A stretch of 10,905 nucleotides of DNA from Actinomycetota bacterium (GCA_005885565.1 VAXK01000124.1:1-10905); one strand, 5' to 3'; numbered from the stretch's first letter, positions 1-5,860 are shown. Numbers and translations are program-made. The notes: generated from the sequence alone by a model not told the origin.

Positions 1-684
1 CTCGGCGATCTCCTCGAGGGAGGGCTCGCGGCCGAGCTGCGTCCAGAGCAGGCGCTCGGCGCGGTTCATCTTCTGGAGCCGCTCGACGATGTGCACCGGC
101 ATCCGGATCGTGCGCGCCTTGTCGGCGAGCGCCCGCGCCACCGCCTGGCGAATCCACCACGTCGCGTAGGTGGAGAACTTGTAGCCGCGGCGCCAGTCGA
201 ACTTCTCGACCGCCCGGATGAGCCCGAGCGTCCCCTCCTGGATCAGGTCGAGGAAGGGGAGGCCCTGGTTGCGGTAGTTCTTCGCGATCGAGACCACGAG
301 GCGCAGGTTCGACTGGATCATGCGCTGCTTGGCCGCCTGGTCTCCGCGCTCGATCCGCTTCGCCAGCTCGACCTCCTGCGGCGCCGTCAGCAGCGCGTGC
401 CGGCCCGCCTCGCGGAGGAAGAGCTGGAGGGCGTCCGTCGTCGTCTCGTAGGAGAGCTGCTGCGCGAGGGGCGGCGGTGGCGGCTCACGCTCCTTCTCCT
501 CCACGACCTCGATCCCGCGCTGGTCGAGCTCACGGTAGAGCGCGTCGATCTCGAGGGGCTCGAGCGGATGGAGCTCGAGGAGCTCCGCGAGGTCGGCCTG
601 ACGGATCGAGCCGGTCGGCTCCGCAGTCTCGATGAGACCGCGGAGCTCCTCGTGCTCGAGGACGCTCTCGATCAGGTCGACCAT
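1..684 (-). CDS. rpoD: Primary RNA polymerase sigma-70 factor, N-terminal part (cut by window edge)
   Basis: This is a housekeeping sigma factor that directs RNA polymerase to -35/-10 promoters. The 228 residues in the window start at ATG 684 and run off the left edge inside region 3. Residues about 1-60 resemble a short region 1.1. A Pro-rich linker follows, then region 1.2 (DALQLFLREAGRHALLTAPQE) and region 2 with the classic NLRLVVSIAKNY, GLPFLDLIQEGTLGL, KFDWRRGYKFSTYATWW and IRQAVARALAD blocks that bind core and melt the -10 element. MPVHIVERL opens region 3. The region 2 match is close to RpoD/SigA rather than to an alternative sigma factor. ATG 684 is the only canonical start in this frame before an upstream stop, although no good Shine-Dalgarno precedes it. 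The C-terminal -35-binding region 4 lies outside the window. The gene lies 82 bases downstream of the penicillin-binding protein gene and has its own promoter candidate. Confidence 0.95.
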   Translation of the reverse strand, partial: MVDLIESVLEHEELRGLIETAEPTGSIRQADLAELLELHPLEPLEIDALYRELDQRGIEVVEEKEREPPPPPLAQQLSYETTTDALQLFLREAGRHALLTAPQEVELAKRIERGDQAAKQRMIQSNLRLVVSIAKNYRNQGLPFLDLIQEGTLGLIRAVEKFDWRRGYKFSTYATWWIRQAVARALADKARTIRMPVHIVERLQKMNRAERLLWTQLGREPSLEEIAE

Positions 685-741
685 GCCGCGCCGATTGATT
701 CCCTCGTCGTGAGAAATGTCAAACCCTGCCTGGGGCGTTCA

Positions 742-770
742 ACCCTACCCCAGAGCGACGCAAGTGTCAC
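742..770 (-). promoter_or_regulatory. Sigma-70 promoter candidate for the sigma factor gene
   Basis: On the minus strand there is a -35-like GTGACA (770-765), a 17-base spacer and a -10-like TAGGGT (747-742), which fits TANNNT. Transcription would start near 735, about 50 bases before the ATG. The -35 box overlaps the TGA stop of the penicillin-binding protein gene, so the promoter is embedded in the end of that gene. A second TTGACA (722-717) lies nearer the start codon, but its -10 (ATCAAT, 699-694) matches only three positions. Confidence 0.5.
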
Positions 771-2830
771 TCCGGTGGCGGGGGAGGCGGCGGCGGTGGA
801 GGCGCCGGAGGCGGTGGAGGCGGCGGCGCCGGAGGCGGAGGAGGCGGCGGTGGGGGAGGCGGAGGCGGCGGCGGGGCCGGAGGAGGCGGCGAGGCCGGCG
901 GGGGAGGCGGAGGCGGCGGCTGCGCGGCGGTCGTTGCCGGCCTCGTCGCGGTCGTCGTGGTCGTCGGCGTCGACGTCGAGTACGAGGGTGTCGTGGTCTG
1001 GTAGTAGCCGCCGCCCGACACCGCCTGGCCGTGGTCGTACGCCGAGGGGAAGCTCTCGACGGGCACGTTCGCGAGCGCCTGCGACATGAACTCGTGCCAG
1101 ATCGAGGCGGGGATCGTGCCGCCGAAGACGGCGGCGTAGCCCTCGATGTACTGCATCGAGAGCTCGCGGTGCGGATAGCCGACCCAGACGCACGTGACGA
1201 GCTGCGGCACGTAGCCGCAGAACCAGGCGTCCTGGTAGTTCTCGGCCGTCCCCGTCTTGCCCGCCGCCGGCCGGCCGATGTTGGCGGCCGTCCCCGTGCC
1301 GTGCGCGATGACGCCTTGGAGCGCAGCGGTGACGAGATCGGCGTCGTTCGCCGGCAGCACGCGATAGCCCGCCTGGAGCGCCTGCGTCAGCGTCTCGCCG
1401 TTCGCGCTCCGCACGGCCTCGAGCGACTGCGGGTGGTGCCTGATCCCGTGCGCCGCGAACGTCCCGTACGCGGAGGTCATCTCGAGCGGCGAGACGGGCT
1501 GCGTCCCGAGCGTGATCGAGCAGACCGGCTGGAGCGGCGACTCGATGCCGATCCGGTGCGCCCACTTGGCGACCTCCGGCGGCCCGACCTTCACGGCGAG
1601 CTGGGCGAAGATCGTGTTCACGGAGTAGGCCGTCGCGTCCATGAGGCTCATCGTCCCGGCGGACTCGTCGGCGGAGTTGTGCACGTCCCAGGGCTGGAAG
1701 TTCGTCGCGCAGCGCGGGTCGGTGATGAGGAGCGACGGCGGCCCGTTGAACGTCGACGAGAGCGAGATCCCGTTCTCGATCGCGGCCGCGAGCGTGAACG
1801 GCTTGAAGGCGCTGCCCGCCTGGCGGTGGCCCTGCGAGGCGAGGTTGAACTGGAGGTGCTCGCCGCTCGGCACGTCGACCGCCATCGCGCGGATCTTCCC
1901 GTCGCGAGGGTCGATCGCGACGAGCGCCGCCGCCGGGTCGGTCTTCGTCCGCAGGATGCTCTTCATCGACTGCTCGGCCTCCGTCTGGAGACGCGGATCG
2001 ATCGTCGTCTTCACCTTCAGGCCGCCGCGCTGGACCCGGCTCGCGCCGAAGCCGGCGACGAGCTGGTCCTCGACGTACTGGAAGAAGTACGGCTGCCGGA
2101 TCCGGGTGTAGATGCTGCCCGGCTCGAGGCCGAGCGGCGCGCGCGTGGCGCGCCGGGCCTGCGCCGGGGTGATGTAGCGCGAGGCGAGCATCGCGCGCAG
2201 GACGTCGTTCCGTCGCTGCCGAGCGACCTTCGGCTGTTCGAAGGGGTCGTAGACCGACGGCGCCTGCGGCAGGCCGGCGAGGAGCGCCGACTGCGCCAGG
2301 CTGAGACGGCGTGCGGTGCGCGAGAAGTAGGTCTGGGCCGCCGCCTCGATCCCGTAGGCGTGGTTGCCGTAGTAGACCTGGTTCAGGTAGGCGGCGAGGA
2401 TGCGGTTCTTCGACCAGGACGCGGAGAGCCGAAGCGCGAGGCACGCCTCCCGCAGCTTGCGCTCGAGCGTCCGCTGGTCGTTGCCGATGTAGAGGTTCCG
2501 GACGAGCTGCTGCGTGATCGTCGAGCCGCCCTGGGCGAAGGTGCCCTTCTGGATGTCGGTCAGCGCCGCGCGCAGGATGCCTCGGTAGTCGAGGCCGCCG
2601 TGCTCGTAGAAGCGCCGGTCCTCGACCGCGACGGTCGCCTTCGGGATCCAGCGCGTCATCTCACCGAGCTGGAGCGGCTGGCGGTTTCGCGAGGACGGGA
2701 TCGACCCGAGCAGCGACCCGTCGTCGGCGAAGACGAACGAGTTCTCGCCGATGCTGAGGGGGCGCAGCGCCTTGAGCGAGCACGTCGACTTGACGGCCGC
2801 CTGGCCGCCGAACGCCGCTGCGACGGCCAC
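767..2830 (-). CDS. Class A penicillin-binding protein (GT51 glycosyltransferase + transpeptidase) with polyproline tail
   Basis: A bifunctional peptidoglycan synthase acting outside the membrane: it polymerises lipid II and cross-links stem peptides. Numbering is from GTG 2830, the only canonical start in the frame. The glycosyltransferase has the catalytic-Glu motif EDRRFYEH (70-77), GGSTITQQLVRN (101-112) and RKLREA. The transpeptidase has SAFK (S340, K343), SVN (403-405) and KTGT (525-528), so all catalytic motifs are intact. A Thr-rich stretch (612-636) leads to about 49 residues that are almost only proline (638-686), then a final Glu. GTG 2830 would cut the membrane anchor in half. The frame continues open upstream with the rest of the anchor, a basic stop-transfer segment and a helix-turn-helix (see the adjoining feature), so the true protein almost certainly begins further upstream. 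Identification is firm; the start is not. Confidence 0.93.
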   Translation of the reverse strand: MAVAAAFGGQAAVKSTCSLKALRPLSIGENSFVFADDGSLLGSIPSSRNRQPLQLGEMTRWIPKATVAVEDRRFYEHGGLDYRGILRAALTDIQKGTFAQGGSTITQQLVRNLYIGNDQRTLERKLREACLALRLSASWSKNRILAAYLNQVYYGNHAYGIEAAAQTYFSRTARRLSLAQSALLAGLPQAPSVYDPFEQPKVARQRRNDVLRAMLASRYITPAQARRATRAPLGLEPGSIYTRIRQPYFFQYVEDQLVAGFGASRVQRGGLKVKTTIDPRLQTEAEQSMKSILRTKTDPAAALVAIDPRDGKIRAMAVDVPSGEHLQFNLASQGHRQAGSAFKPFTLAAAIENGISLSSTFNGPPSLLITDPRCATNFQPWDVHNSADESAGTMSLMDATAYSVNTIFAQLAVKVGPPEVAKWAHRIGIESPLQPVCSITLGTQPVSPLEMTSAYGTFAAHGIRHHPQSLEAVRSANGETLTQALQAGYRVLPANDADLVTAALQGVIAHGTGTAANIGRPAAGKTGTAENYQDAWFCGYVPQLVTCVWVGYPHRELSMQYIEGYAAVFGGTIPASIWHEFMSQALANVPVESFPSAYDHGQAVSGGGYYQTTTPSYSTSTPTTTTTATRPATTAAQPPPPPPPPASPPPPAPPPPPPPPPPPPPPPAPPPPPPPAPPPPPPPPPPE

Positions 2831-3274
2831 GGCGCCGAGGACGGCGAGCGGGAAGGTCAGGAGCGCGAGTGCGAAGCGGTGCGGGACCCGGCTCGCCTGC
2901 TGGCGCCGGCGCAGCCGGCGGCGGCGGATGCGCGGCGGCAGGTCGTCGTCGGGCGCGGGCGGCGCCCAGCCGCCGTTACCGCCGCCGTTCCCGTTCGGAG
3001 GGCCGAAGCCGTTCCGGCGCGCGCCGTTCGAGGCGGCGAGGTTGGGCAGGGCCGCGCCGGCGGCGTCCTGCGGCTTCTGCGCCCGCCTGCGGCCGAAGTG
3101 CGCGTAGGCGGCCCGGCGCTGCGCGTCGGTCAGAACCCAGCGGCGCCCGCGCTGCGAGCGAGAGCGCGGGAACGTCCGCCGGAGCCAGACGTTGAGCGTG
3201 CTCGGGTGGATTCCGAGCTCCCGCGCGAGCTCGGCAGGTGTCTGCTTGCGTTCGGGCGTGGGCGTCTCGCTCGT
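2831..3274 (-). other. In-frame N-terminal extension of the penicillin-binding protein: HTH, linker, membrane anchor; no canonical start codon
   Basis: The frame of the penicillin-binding protein stays open from 2830 up to a TAA at 3365-3367. Read N to C it gives SETPTPERKQ (about 3271-3242), a helix-turn-helix ELARELGIHPSTLNVWLRR (about 3232-3176) with a following VLTDAQRRAAYAHF helix, a Gly/Asn/Pro-rich linker (about 3028-2969), acidic DDD, the basic patch RIRRRRLRRRQQ (2932-2897) and the hydrophobic anchor FALALLTFPLAVLGAVAVAA (2875-2816). This is a coherent type II membrane topology with a cytoplasmic DNA-binding-like domain. I read every codon in this frame and found no ATG, GTG or TTG. 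An ACG at 3274-3272 is followed by Ser-Glu and sits where an ATG would be natural. The options are a non-standard start, a base error, or an indel connecting to GTG 3318 in another frame. Confidence 0.7.
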
Positions 3275-3284
3275 CTGAAAGACC

Positions 3285-3302
3285 CGGCGGACGCCGGGCC
3301 TT
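3285..3302 (-). terminator. Terminator-like hairpin in the leader of the PBP gene (possible attenuator)
   Basis: On the minus strand CCCGGC-GTCC-GCCGGG forms a 6-bp all-GC stem with a four-base loop. It extends by AAGG/TCTT pairing (one wobble) and is followed by TCTTTC, a short U-rich run. It lies between the TTGACA box at 3373 and the likely start of the HTH-PBP frame near 3274. That is the place for an attenuator or a mRNA-stabilising hairpin. The U-run is weak, so efficient termination is uncertain. Confidence 0.35.
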
Positions 3303-3354
3303 GGTCGAATCTTTCCACAGGAACCGCGGTTACACCAGCGGAGCCGAATGCACG

Positions 3355-3373
3355 ATAACGGGTGTTATGTCAA
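3355..3373 (-). promoter_or_regulatory. TTGACA box with overlapping palindrome upstream of the PBP gene (promoter/operator candidate)
   Basis: The minus strand shows a perfect -35 consensus TTGACA (3373-3368) pointing toward the penicillin-binding protein gene. Overlapping its last base is a perfect inverted repeat, ATAAC-N4-GTTAT (3355-3368), the size of a repressor half-site pair. The -10 at standard spacing (CATTCG, 3350-3345) is poor, so the promoter may need an activator or use another sigma factor. The placement in the -35/-10 spacer suggests an operator. Confidence 0.35.
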
Positions 3374-3418
3374 GTTCGAGGATGCGCGAAGACTCGGCTG
3401 CCCCGCCCCGCCGCCGGC

Positions 3419-3459
3419 TTTTCCACAGGTTGCACGAAAGGCTGTGAAAATGTGGAAAA
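3419..3459. promoter_or_regulatory. Inverted pair of DnaA-box-like 9-mers
   Basis: TTTTCCACA (3419-3427) and its exact reverse complement TGTGGAAAA (3451-3459) both fit the general DnaA-box consensus TTWTNCACA and face each other 23 bases apart. TGTGAAAA at 3443-3450 is a partial third copy. A fourth, one mismatch off, is CTTTCCACA at 3311-3319. The flanking stretch 3440-3475 is unusually A-rich for this genome. No dnaA, dnaN, rpmH or parB lies nearby, so this is more likely a DnaA-responsive regulatory region than the chromosome origin. Confidence 0.45.
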
Positions 3460-3469
3460 CAGAAAAGTT

Positions 3470-3501
3470 CGCAAATTGCGGCCACTGCCTGTTCAGCAGG
3501 C
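3470..3501. repeat. Two short palindromes just upstream of the plus-strand promoter
   Basis: CGCAAATTGCG (3470-3480) is a perfect palindrome around a central A. GCCTG-TTCAG-CAGGC (3487-3501) is a perfect 5-bp inverted repeat that ends at the base before the -35 box at 3502. Both are in operator position for the promoter that would drive the structured leader and the 3708 gene. Short repeats of this size occur by chance in GC-rich DNA, so regulatory function is only suggested by position. Confidence 0.3.
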
Positions 3502-3530
3502 TTGCATGGCCCCTTGCGCCTCCCTAGAGT
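3502..3530 (+). promoter_or_regulatory. Sigma-70 promoter candidate for the structured RNA / 3708-4338 genes
   Basis: TTGCAT (3502-3507), a 17-base spacer and TAGAGT (3525-3530) match a sigma-70 promoter well. Transcription would start near 3537, which leaves about 170 bases of leader before GTG 3708. It is the best plus-strand promoter I can see in this intergenic region. Confidence 0.55.
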
Positions 3531-3536
3531 GCCGCT

Positions 3537-3707
3537 TGCGCCGAGCACGGAGCGCGAGTAGGTCGAAACCGAACCTGAGGGCCGTACGAGAAGGCCGCAA
3601 GGCCAAGGCGAAAGGTCAGCAGGAGCGGTGGACGAAAGCGAAACCGGCTCGGCGAAACTTATGGTCCGACACGGATGCTCTTGCCTGATTTCGGGTAAGC
3701 GCAGGCC
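3537..3707 (+). ncRNA. Candidate structured leader RNA (riboswitch-like) or small RNA of unknown class
   Basis: About 170 bases between the promoter and GTG 3708, with no convincing reading frame but many pairing elements. The closing stem is GAGCA (3543-3547) with TGCTC (3676-3680), continued by CGGA (3548-3551) with TCCG (3665-3668). Inside are GGT-CGAA-ACC (3561-3570), CTGA (3575-3578) with TCAG (3616-3619), a GGCC-GCAA-GGCC hairpin with a GNRA loop (3593-3604), and GAGCGGT (3623-3629) with ACC-G-GCTC (3643-3650). GAAA-type loops recur. A last hairpin, GCCTG (3683-3687) with CAGGC (3702-3706), ends two bases before the GTG start and would hide the only purine-rich ribosome-binding segment. 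From memory it does not match SRP, tmRNA, RNase P, 6S or the common riboswitch cores. No folding program or covariance search was run. Confidence 0.45.
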
Positions 3708-4100
3708 GTGGATCGCGATCCGACCGTCGACTACGAGCGCATCGAGCCGAGGCTCTTCGGCGTCCTACGGCCGCTTGGCGAGCATGTCCGCGACTGGGCC
3801 CGCTTCGCGTTTGCCTCGACCGCCGCTCGGTCGCGTGCCTCCCGGGAGGTTCTGGCGGCCCGCTCCGAGCTCGCGCGGCTCCGCGCCGGGCTCCGGCAGA
3901 CGCAGCTCGAGCTCGGCGGCGCCGCCTACCGAGAGGACGCCGACGAGATCGCCAGGCTCCGCGAGCGGATGCGGGCGCTCGAGGAGCGGGCCCGAGCGGT
4001 CGAGCGATCTACCCACCGCGCCGTCGGCGAGGCCGAGAAGCGGATCGGCGAGGAGCGGCTGGCGATCCAGCCCACCGAGATCGTGCCGCCCGAGCGCTGA
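3708..4100 (+). CDS. Hypothetical coiled-coil protein (130 aa)
   Basis: I do not recognise a named family. The first 45 residues contain an amphipathic segment around RDWARFAFASTAARSRA. Residues about 46-115 are a strongly charged Ala/Glu/Arg/Leu helix with heptad-like leucine spacing (for example LAARSELARLRAGLRQTQLEL and IARLRERMRALEERARAVE), consistent with a coiled coil. There is no signal peptide and no cysteine. GTG 3708 is chosen because codon use becomes coding-like there. Its Shine-Dalgarno is weak (AGG at 3703-3705) and lies in a possible hairpin. The next gene begins 13 bases after the stop, so the two are probably co-transcribed from the promoter at 3502-3530. The pairing with a small membrane protein suggests a membrane-associated role, but that is inference. 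Confidence 0.75.
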   Translation: MDRDPTVDYERIEPRLFGVLRPLGEHVRDWARFAFASTAARSRASREVLAARSELARLRAGLRQTQLELGGAAYREDADEIARLRERMRALEERARAVERSTHRAVGEAEKRIGEERLAIQPTEIVPPER

Positions 4101-4113
4101 GTAGGATCCCTCC

Positions 4114-4338
4114 GTGCCCCACCTGCGGCCCCCGAGCATCGACCGCGGCGTCTCGTCGTTCCTGTGGGCCGTGGGGTTCGGCCTCTTCATCTGGCTCGGC
4201 CTCGTCGCGATCGGCATCTCGCAGGCGCTCTCGGTGATCCTCGCCGCGCTTTCGTTCGCCGTGATCTTCCTCTTCGTCCGGATCTTCGGCGACGAGGAGC
4301 TTCGTCAGCCGACGAGGTCGCGCGGCGACAGCCGGTGA
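4114..4338 (+). CDS. Small membrane protein with two transmembrane helices (74 aa)
   Basis: A 74-residue hypothetical protein starting at GTG 4114, with AGGA about 8 bases upstream. After a short polar N-terminus it has two closely spaced hydrophobic helices, about residues 15-34 (FLWAVGFGLFIWLGLVAIGI) and 38-58 (ALSVILAALSFAVIFLFVRIF), then a charged tail. It is therefore an integral membrane hairpin with both ends probably cytoplasmic. It follows the coiled-coil gene by 13 bases, as in an operon. Its last 34 bases overlap, tail to tail, the end of the minus-strand gene 4305-4511. No function is evident. Confidence 0.75.
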   Translation: MPHLRPPSIDRGVSSFLWAVGFGLFIWLGLVAIGISQALSVILAALSFAVIFLFVRIFGDEELRQPTRSRGDSR

Positions 4339-4511
4339 TCGCCGACCAGGGCGCCGACCAGGAGCCGCGCCATCCGGCCGCCGACGACCTCCTCGAGGCG
4401 CGCGAACCCGCGCGGGTGGGCATCGTCGCGGTGGTCGAGCGCGGCGCAGTGCTCGAGGAGGAGCACCGCCCGACGCCCGCTCGGAATCCGGTCGGGTGCG
4501 GCTGCGGCCAT
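4305..4511 (-). CDS. Hypothetical small protein (68 aa)
   Basis: ATG 4511 is preceded by a good Shine-Dalgarno (AGGAAGAGG, about 4 bases before the start). The product reads like a real soluble helical protein rather than a shadow: a basic N-terminus, then RAVLLLEHCAALDHRDD, a Pro-Arg-Gly turn, and RLEEVVGGRMARLLVGALVG, ending RDLVG. I do not recognise the family. It runs opposite to the 4114 gene and overlaps its 3' end by 34 bases. A long inverted repeat at 4561-4588 separates it from the upstream membrane-protein gene on the same strand. Confidence 0.55.
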   Translation of the reverse strand: MAAAAPDRIPSGRRAVLLLEHCAALDHRDDAHPRGFARLEEVVGGRMARLLVGALVGDHRLSPRDLVG

Positions 4512-4560
4512 GCCCTCTTCCTATCGACGGAGCGAGGCGCGCCGCTTCATCCCTGACACG

Positions 4561-4588
4561 AGCGAGCCGCCCTGGAGGACGGCTCGCT
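4561..4588 (-). terminator. Strong inverted repeat after the membrane-protein gene
   Basis: AGCGAGCCG (4561-4569) and CGGCTCGCT (4580-4588) form a perfect 9-bp stem with a 10-base loop, starting 16 bases after the stop at 4604. It looks like a 3'-end hairpin for the minus-strand gene. No U-run follows on either strand, so it may act with Rho or simply protect the mRNA end. Confidence 0.4.
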
Positions 4589-4603
4589 GGATGCCAGACG
4601 GTG

Positions 4604-5188
4604 TTATTCGGGCGGTGGAGCTCCGCGTCCGCGGGCGCCGGCGTACTCCTCGTCACGCGCGGACGTCGTCCTCGCCCGCTCCGCCGTCGTCGGCTCGTCG
4701 GCAGCCGTCCGGTCCTCGACCGGCGGCGGAGCGGCGGCGCGACGCCCAACGGCCGTGTCGCGCACCACCGGGCCCGTCGTGTCGAACGTGAAGCCGAAGA
4801 CGAGCCCCGTGCCGAAGGCGAAGACGGGGATGTACTTCATGACGTCGTTCAGGACGCCGCGCACGTGGATGTCGCTCGACCAGGCGAGCACGTGCCGGTG
4901 GAGCCAGGCGTTGCTCGGCTCGCCGGCGACGATCACCCAGAGGCAGACGATCGCGACCGGGACGAAGGCGAAGAGGAAGAACGAGGCCGACAGGCGCGGC
5001 CACCCCCACTTCGTCCAGCCGCCGAGGAGCTGCGACAGCGCCATCACGAGCCCCGCGCCCGCGAGCACGCCCATGATCGCCCAGTAGCCGCCCTCGTGGT
5101 GGTTCGAGAACTGGGCGGCGAGCCAGATCAGGAAGCCGGCGACGGCCGCCGCGAGCAGCGTCGTCGTCGCTCGAGTGAGTCCGTACAT
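4604..5188 (-). CDS. Conserved-looking hypothetical membrane protein with four transmembrane helices (194 aa)
   Basis: The start is ATG 5188, chosen because GAGGTG stands about 7 bases upstream and the coding-like protein begins MYGLTRATT; the open frame before it is low-complexity and overlaps the next gene antiparallel in sense only. Four hydrophobic segments are visible: TTTLLAAAVAGFLIWLAAQF (about 8-27), WAIMGVLAGAGLVMALSQLL (about 36-55), SFFLFAFVPVAIVCLWVIVA (about 69-88) and YIPVFAFGTGLVFGFTF (about 119-135). The loop between helices 3 and 4 carries WLHRHVLAWSSDIHVRGVLNDV. The last 55 residues are a charged, Pro/Ala-rich cytoplasmic-type tail. I do not recognise a named family or catalytic motif. 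The gene follows the Cys-rich gene by 59 bases. Confidence 0.8.
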   Translation of the reverse strand: MYGLTRATTTLLAAAVAGFLIWLAAQFSNHHEGGYWAIMGVLAGAGLVMALSQLLGGWTKWGWPRLSASFFLFAFVPVAIVCLWVIVAGEPSNAWLHRHVLAWSSDIHVRGVLNDVMKYIPVFAFGTGLVFGFTFDTTGPVVRDTAVGRRAAAPPPVEDRTAADEPTTAERARTTSARDEEYAGARGRGAPPPE

Positions 5189-5223
5189 GCGTATCACCTC
5201 ATTCCGGGTAGTCCCGTACGGAG

Positions 5224-5251
5224 GTAACGGCGCAGCGGCGCTGCCGGTTAC
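5224..5251 (-). terminator. Inverted repeat at the stop codon of the Cys-rich gene
   Basis: GTAAC (5224-5228) and GTTAC (5247-5251) flank a second, GC-rich pairing (CAGCG-G-CGCTG) to give a long imperfect hairpin that begins in the TAA stop of the upstream gene. No U-run follows. It probably marks the transcript end or a processing site between the two hypothetical genes. Confidence 0.35.
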
Positions 5252-5847
5252 TGAAGATCGAGGCGGCGGCCGTCGAAGCTCGTCGAGTACAGCTCGGCGC
5301 AGAACGAGTCCAAAGTGTGGATCGCGTCCTCGGCGAACACGTGTGCGACGACCCCCACCTCGGGGTCGTTGAAGAACGGGAGGTCGACGTGCGGCCGCGA
5401 GACGAGGTTCACGGACGTGCGGCCGCAGGCCGGGCAGCGCACGGCGATCCCGACGGAGCCGTCGCCCGGCGCGAGCACCGCGAACGCCGACGGGAACACC
5501 GGCCGTGCCCGCTCCTCGGGGTAGCAGAAGAAGCTCCACGGCCACTCCCCCGCTTCCAGCCGCCGCAGCGCCTGGTCTCCGAGCTCGGCGGCCGCAGGCT
5601 CGAGCCGCGCGGTCATGAGGTTCAGGAACCGGCCCGCGTCGAGGCCGAGCGGCGCCCAGTCGAGCTCGTCGTGCGCGACGAGCCCGTCGTGGTCGTCGCC
5701 GCAGGCGCACGAGAAGCGGACGCGGTAGACGGCCGGATGCGCCGCGCCAGGCAGCCGCTCGAGCTCGCGGAAGGACGACAGGCAGACGTGCGACTCGCCC
5801 CGAGCCGGACAGGCGAAGGTGTAGCGGGTCGTCAGCGCGTCGTACAC
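5248..5847 (-). CDS. Hypothetical Cys-rich (zinc-ribbon-like) protein (about 199 aa)
   Basis: I do not recognise a named family. From GTG 5847 the protein begins with YDALTTRYTFACP, then has a FSCACGDDHDG knuckle and, about 85 residues later, a VRCPACGRTS CxxC knuckle, suggesting one bound zinc. No signal peptide or membrane helix is present. The C-terminal third (VNLVSRPHVDLPFFNDPEVGVVAHVFAEDAI) is a compact mixed fold. ATG 5901 is in frame and only 18 bases after apt, but the 18 residues it adds run across a hairpin and look non-coding. GTG 5847 is preceded by TAGAAC at a 7-base distance, which fits a leaderless start. The strand matches apt, so read-through from that operon is also possible. 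Confidence 0.7.
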   Translation of the reverse strand: MYDALTTRYTFACPARGESHVCLSSFRELERLPGAAHPAVYRVRFSCACGDDHDGLVAHDELDWAPLGLDAGRFLNLMTARLEPAAAELGDQALRRLEAGEWPWSFFCYPEERARPVFPSAFAVLAPGDGSVGIAVRCPACGRTSVNLVSRPHVDLPFFNDPEVGVVAHVFAEDAIHTLDSFCAELYSTSFDGRRLDLQ

Positions 5848-5860
5848 GGTGCCCGTTCTA

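Noticed and set aside
775..920. GGC/GGA-rich tandem pattern that looks like a DNA minisatellite
   Set aside because: It is explained by the polyproline tail of the penicillin-binding protein; the length is discussed as a finding instead.
3275..3320. Programmed -1 frameshift linking GTG 3318 to the HTH-PBP frame
   Set aside because: There is no slippery heptamer at the junction and the only hairpin lies upstream rather than downstream of it.
716..3358. Long plus-strand open frame opposite the penicillin-binding protein gene
   Set aside because: It is Arg-rich low-complexity sequence caused by GC-rich third positions of the real gene on the other strand, with no recognisable domain.
3311..3475. 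Chromosomal replication origin
   Set aside because: DnaA-like boxes are present but too few, and dnaA, dnaN, gyrB, rpmH and parAB are absent from the window.
3362..3688. Plus-strand 108-codon frame across the intergenic region
   Set aside because: It has no domain, no ribosome-binding site and irregular codon use, and it crosses the promoter and structured RNA elements.
3537..3707. Known RNA classes for the leader (SRP RNA, tmRNA, RNase P, 6S, TPP, cobalamin, FMN, c-di-GMP and c-di-AMP switches)
   Set aside because: I compared remembered core motifs by eye and none fits; only a covariance search can settle it.
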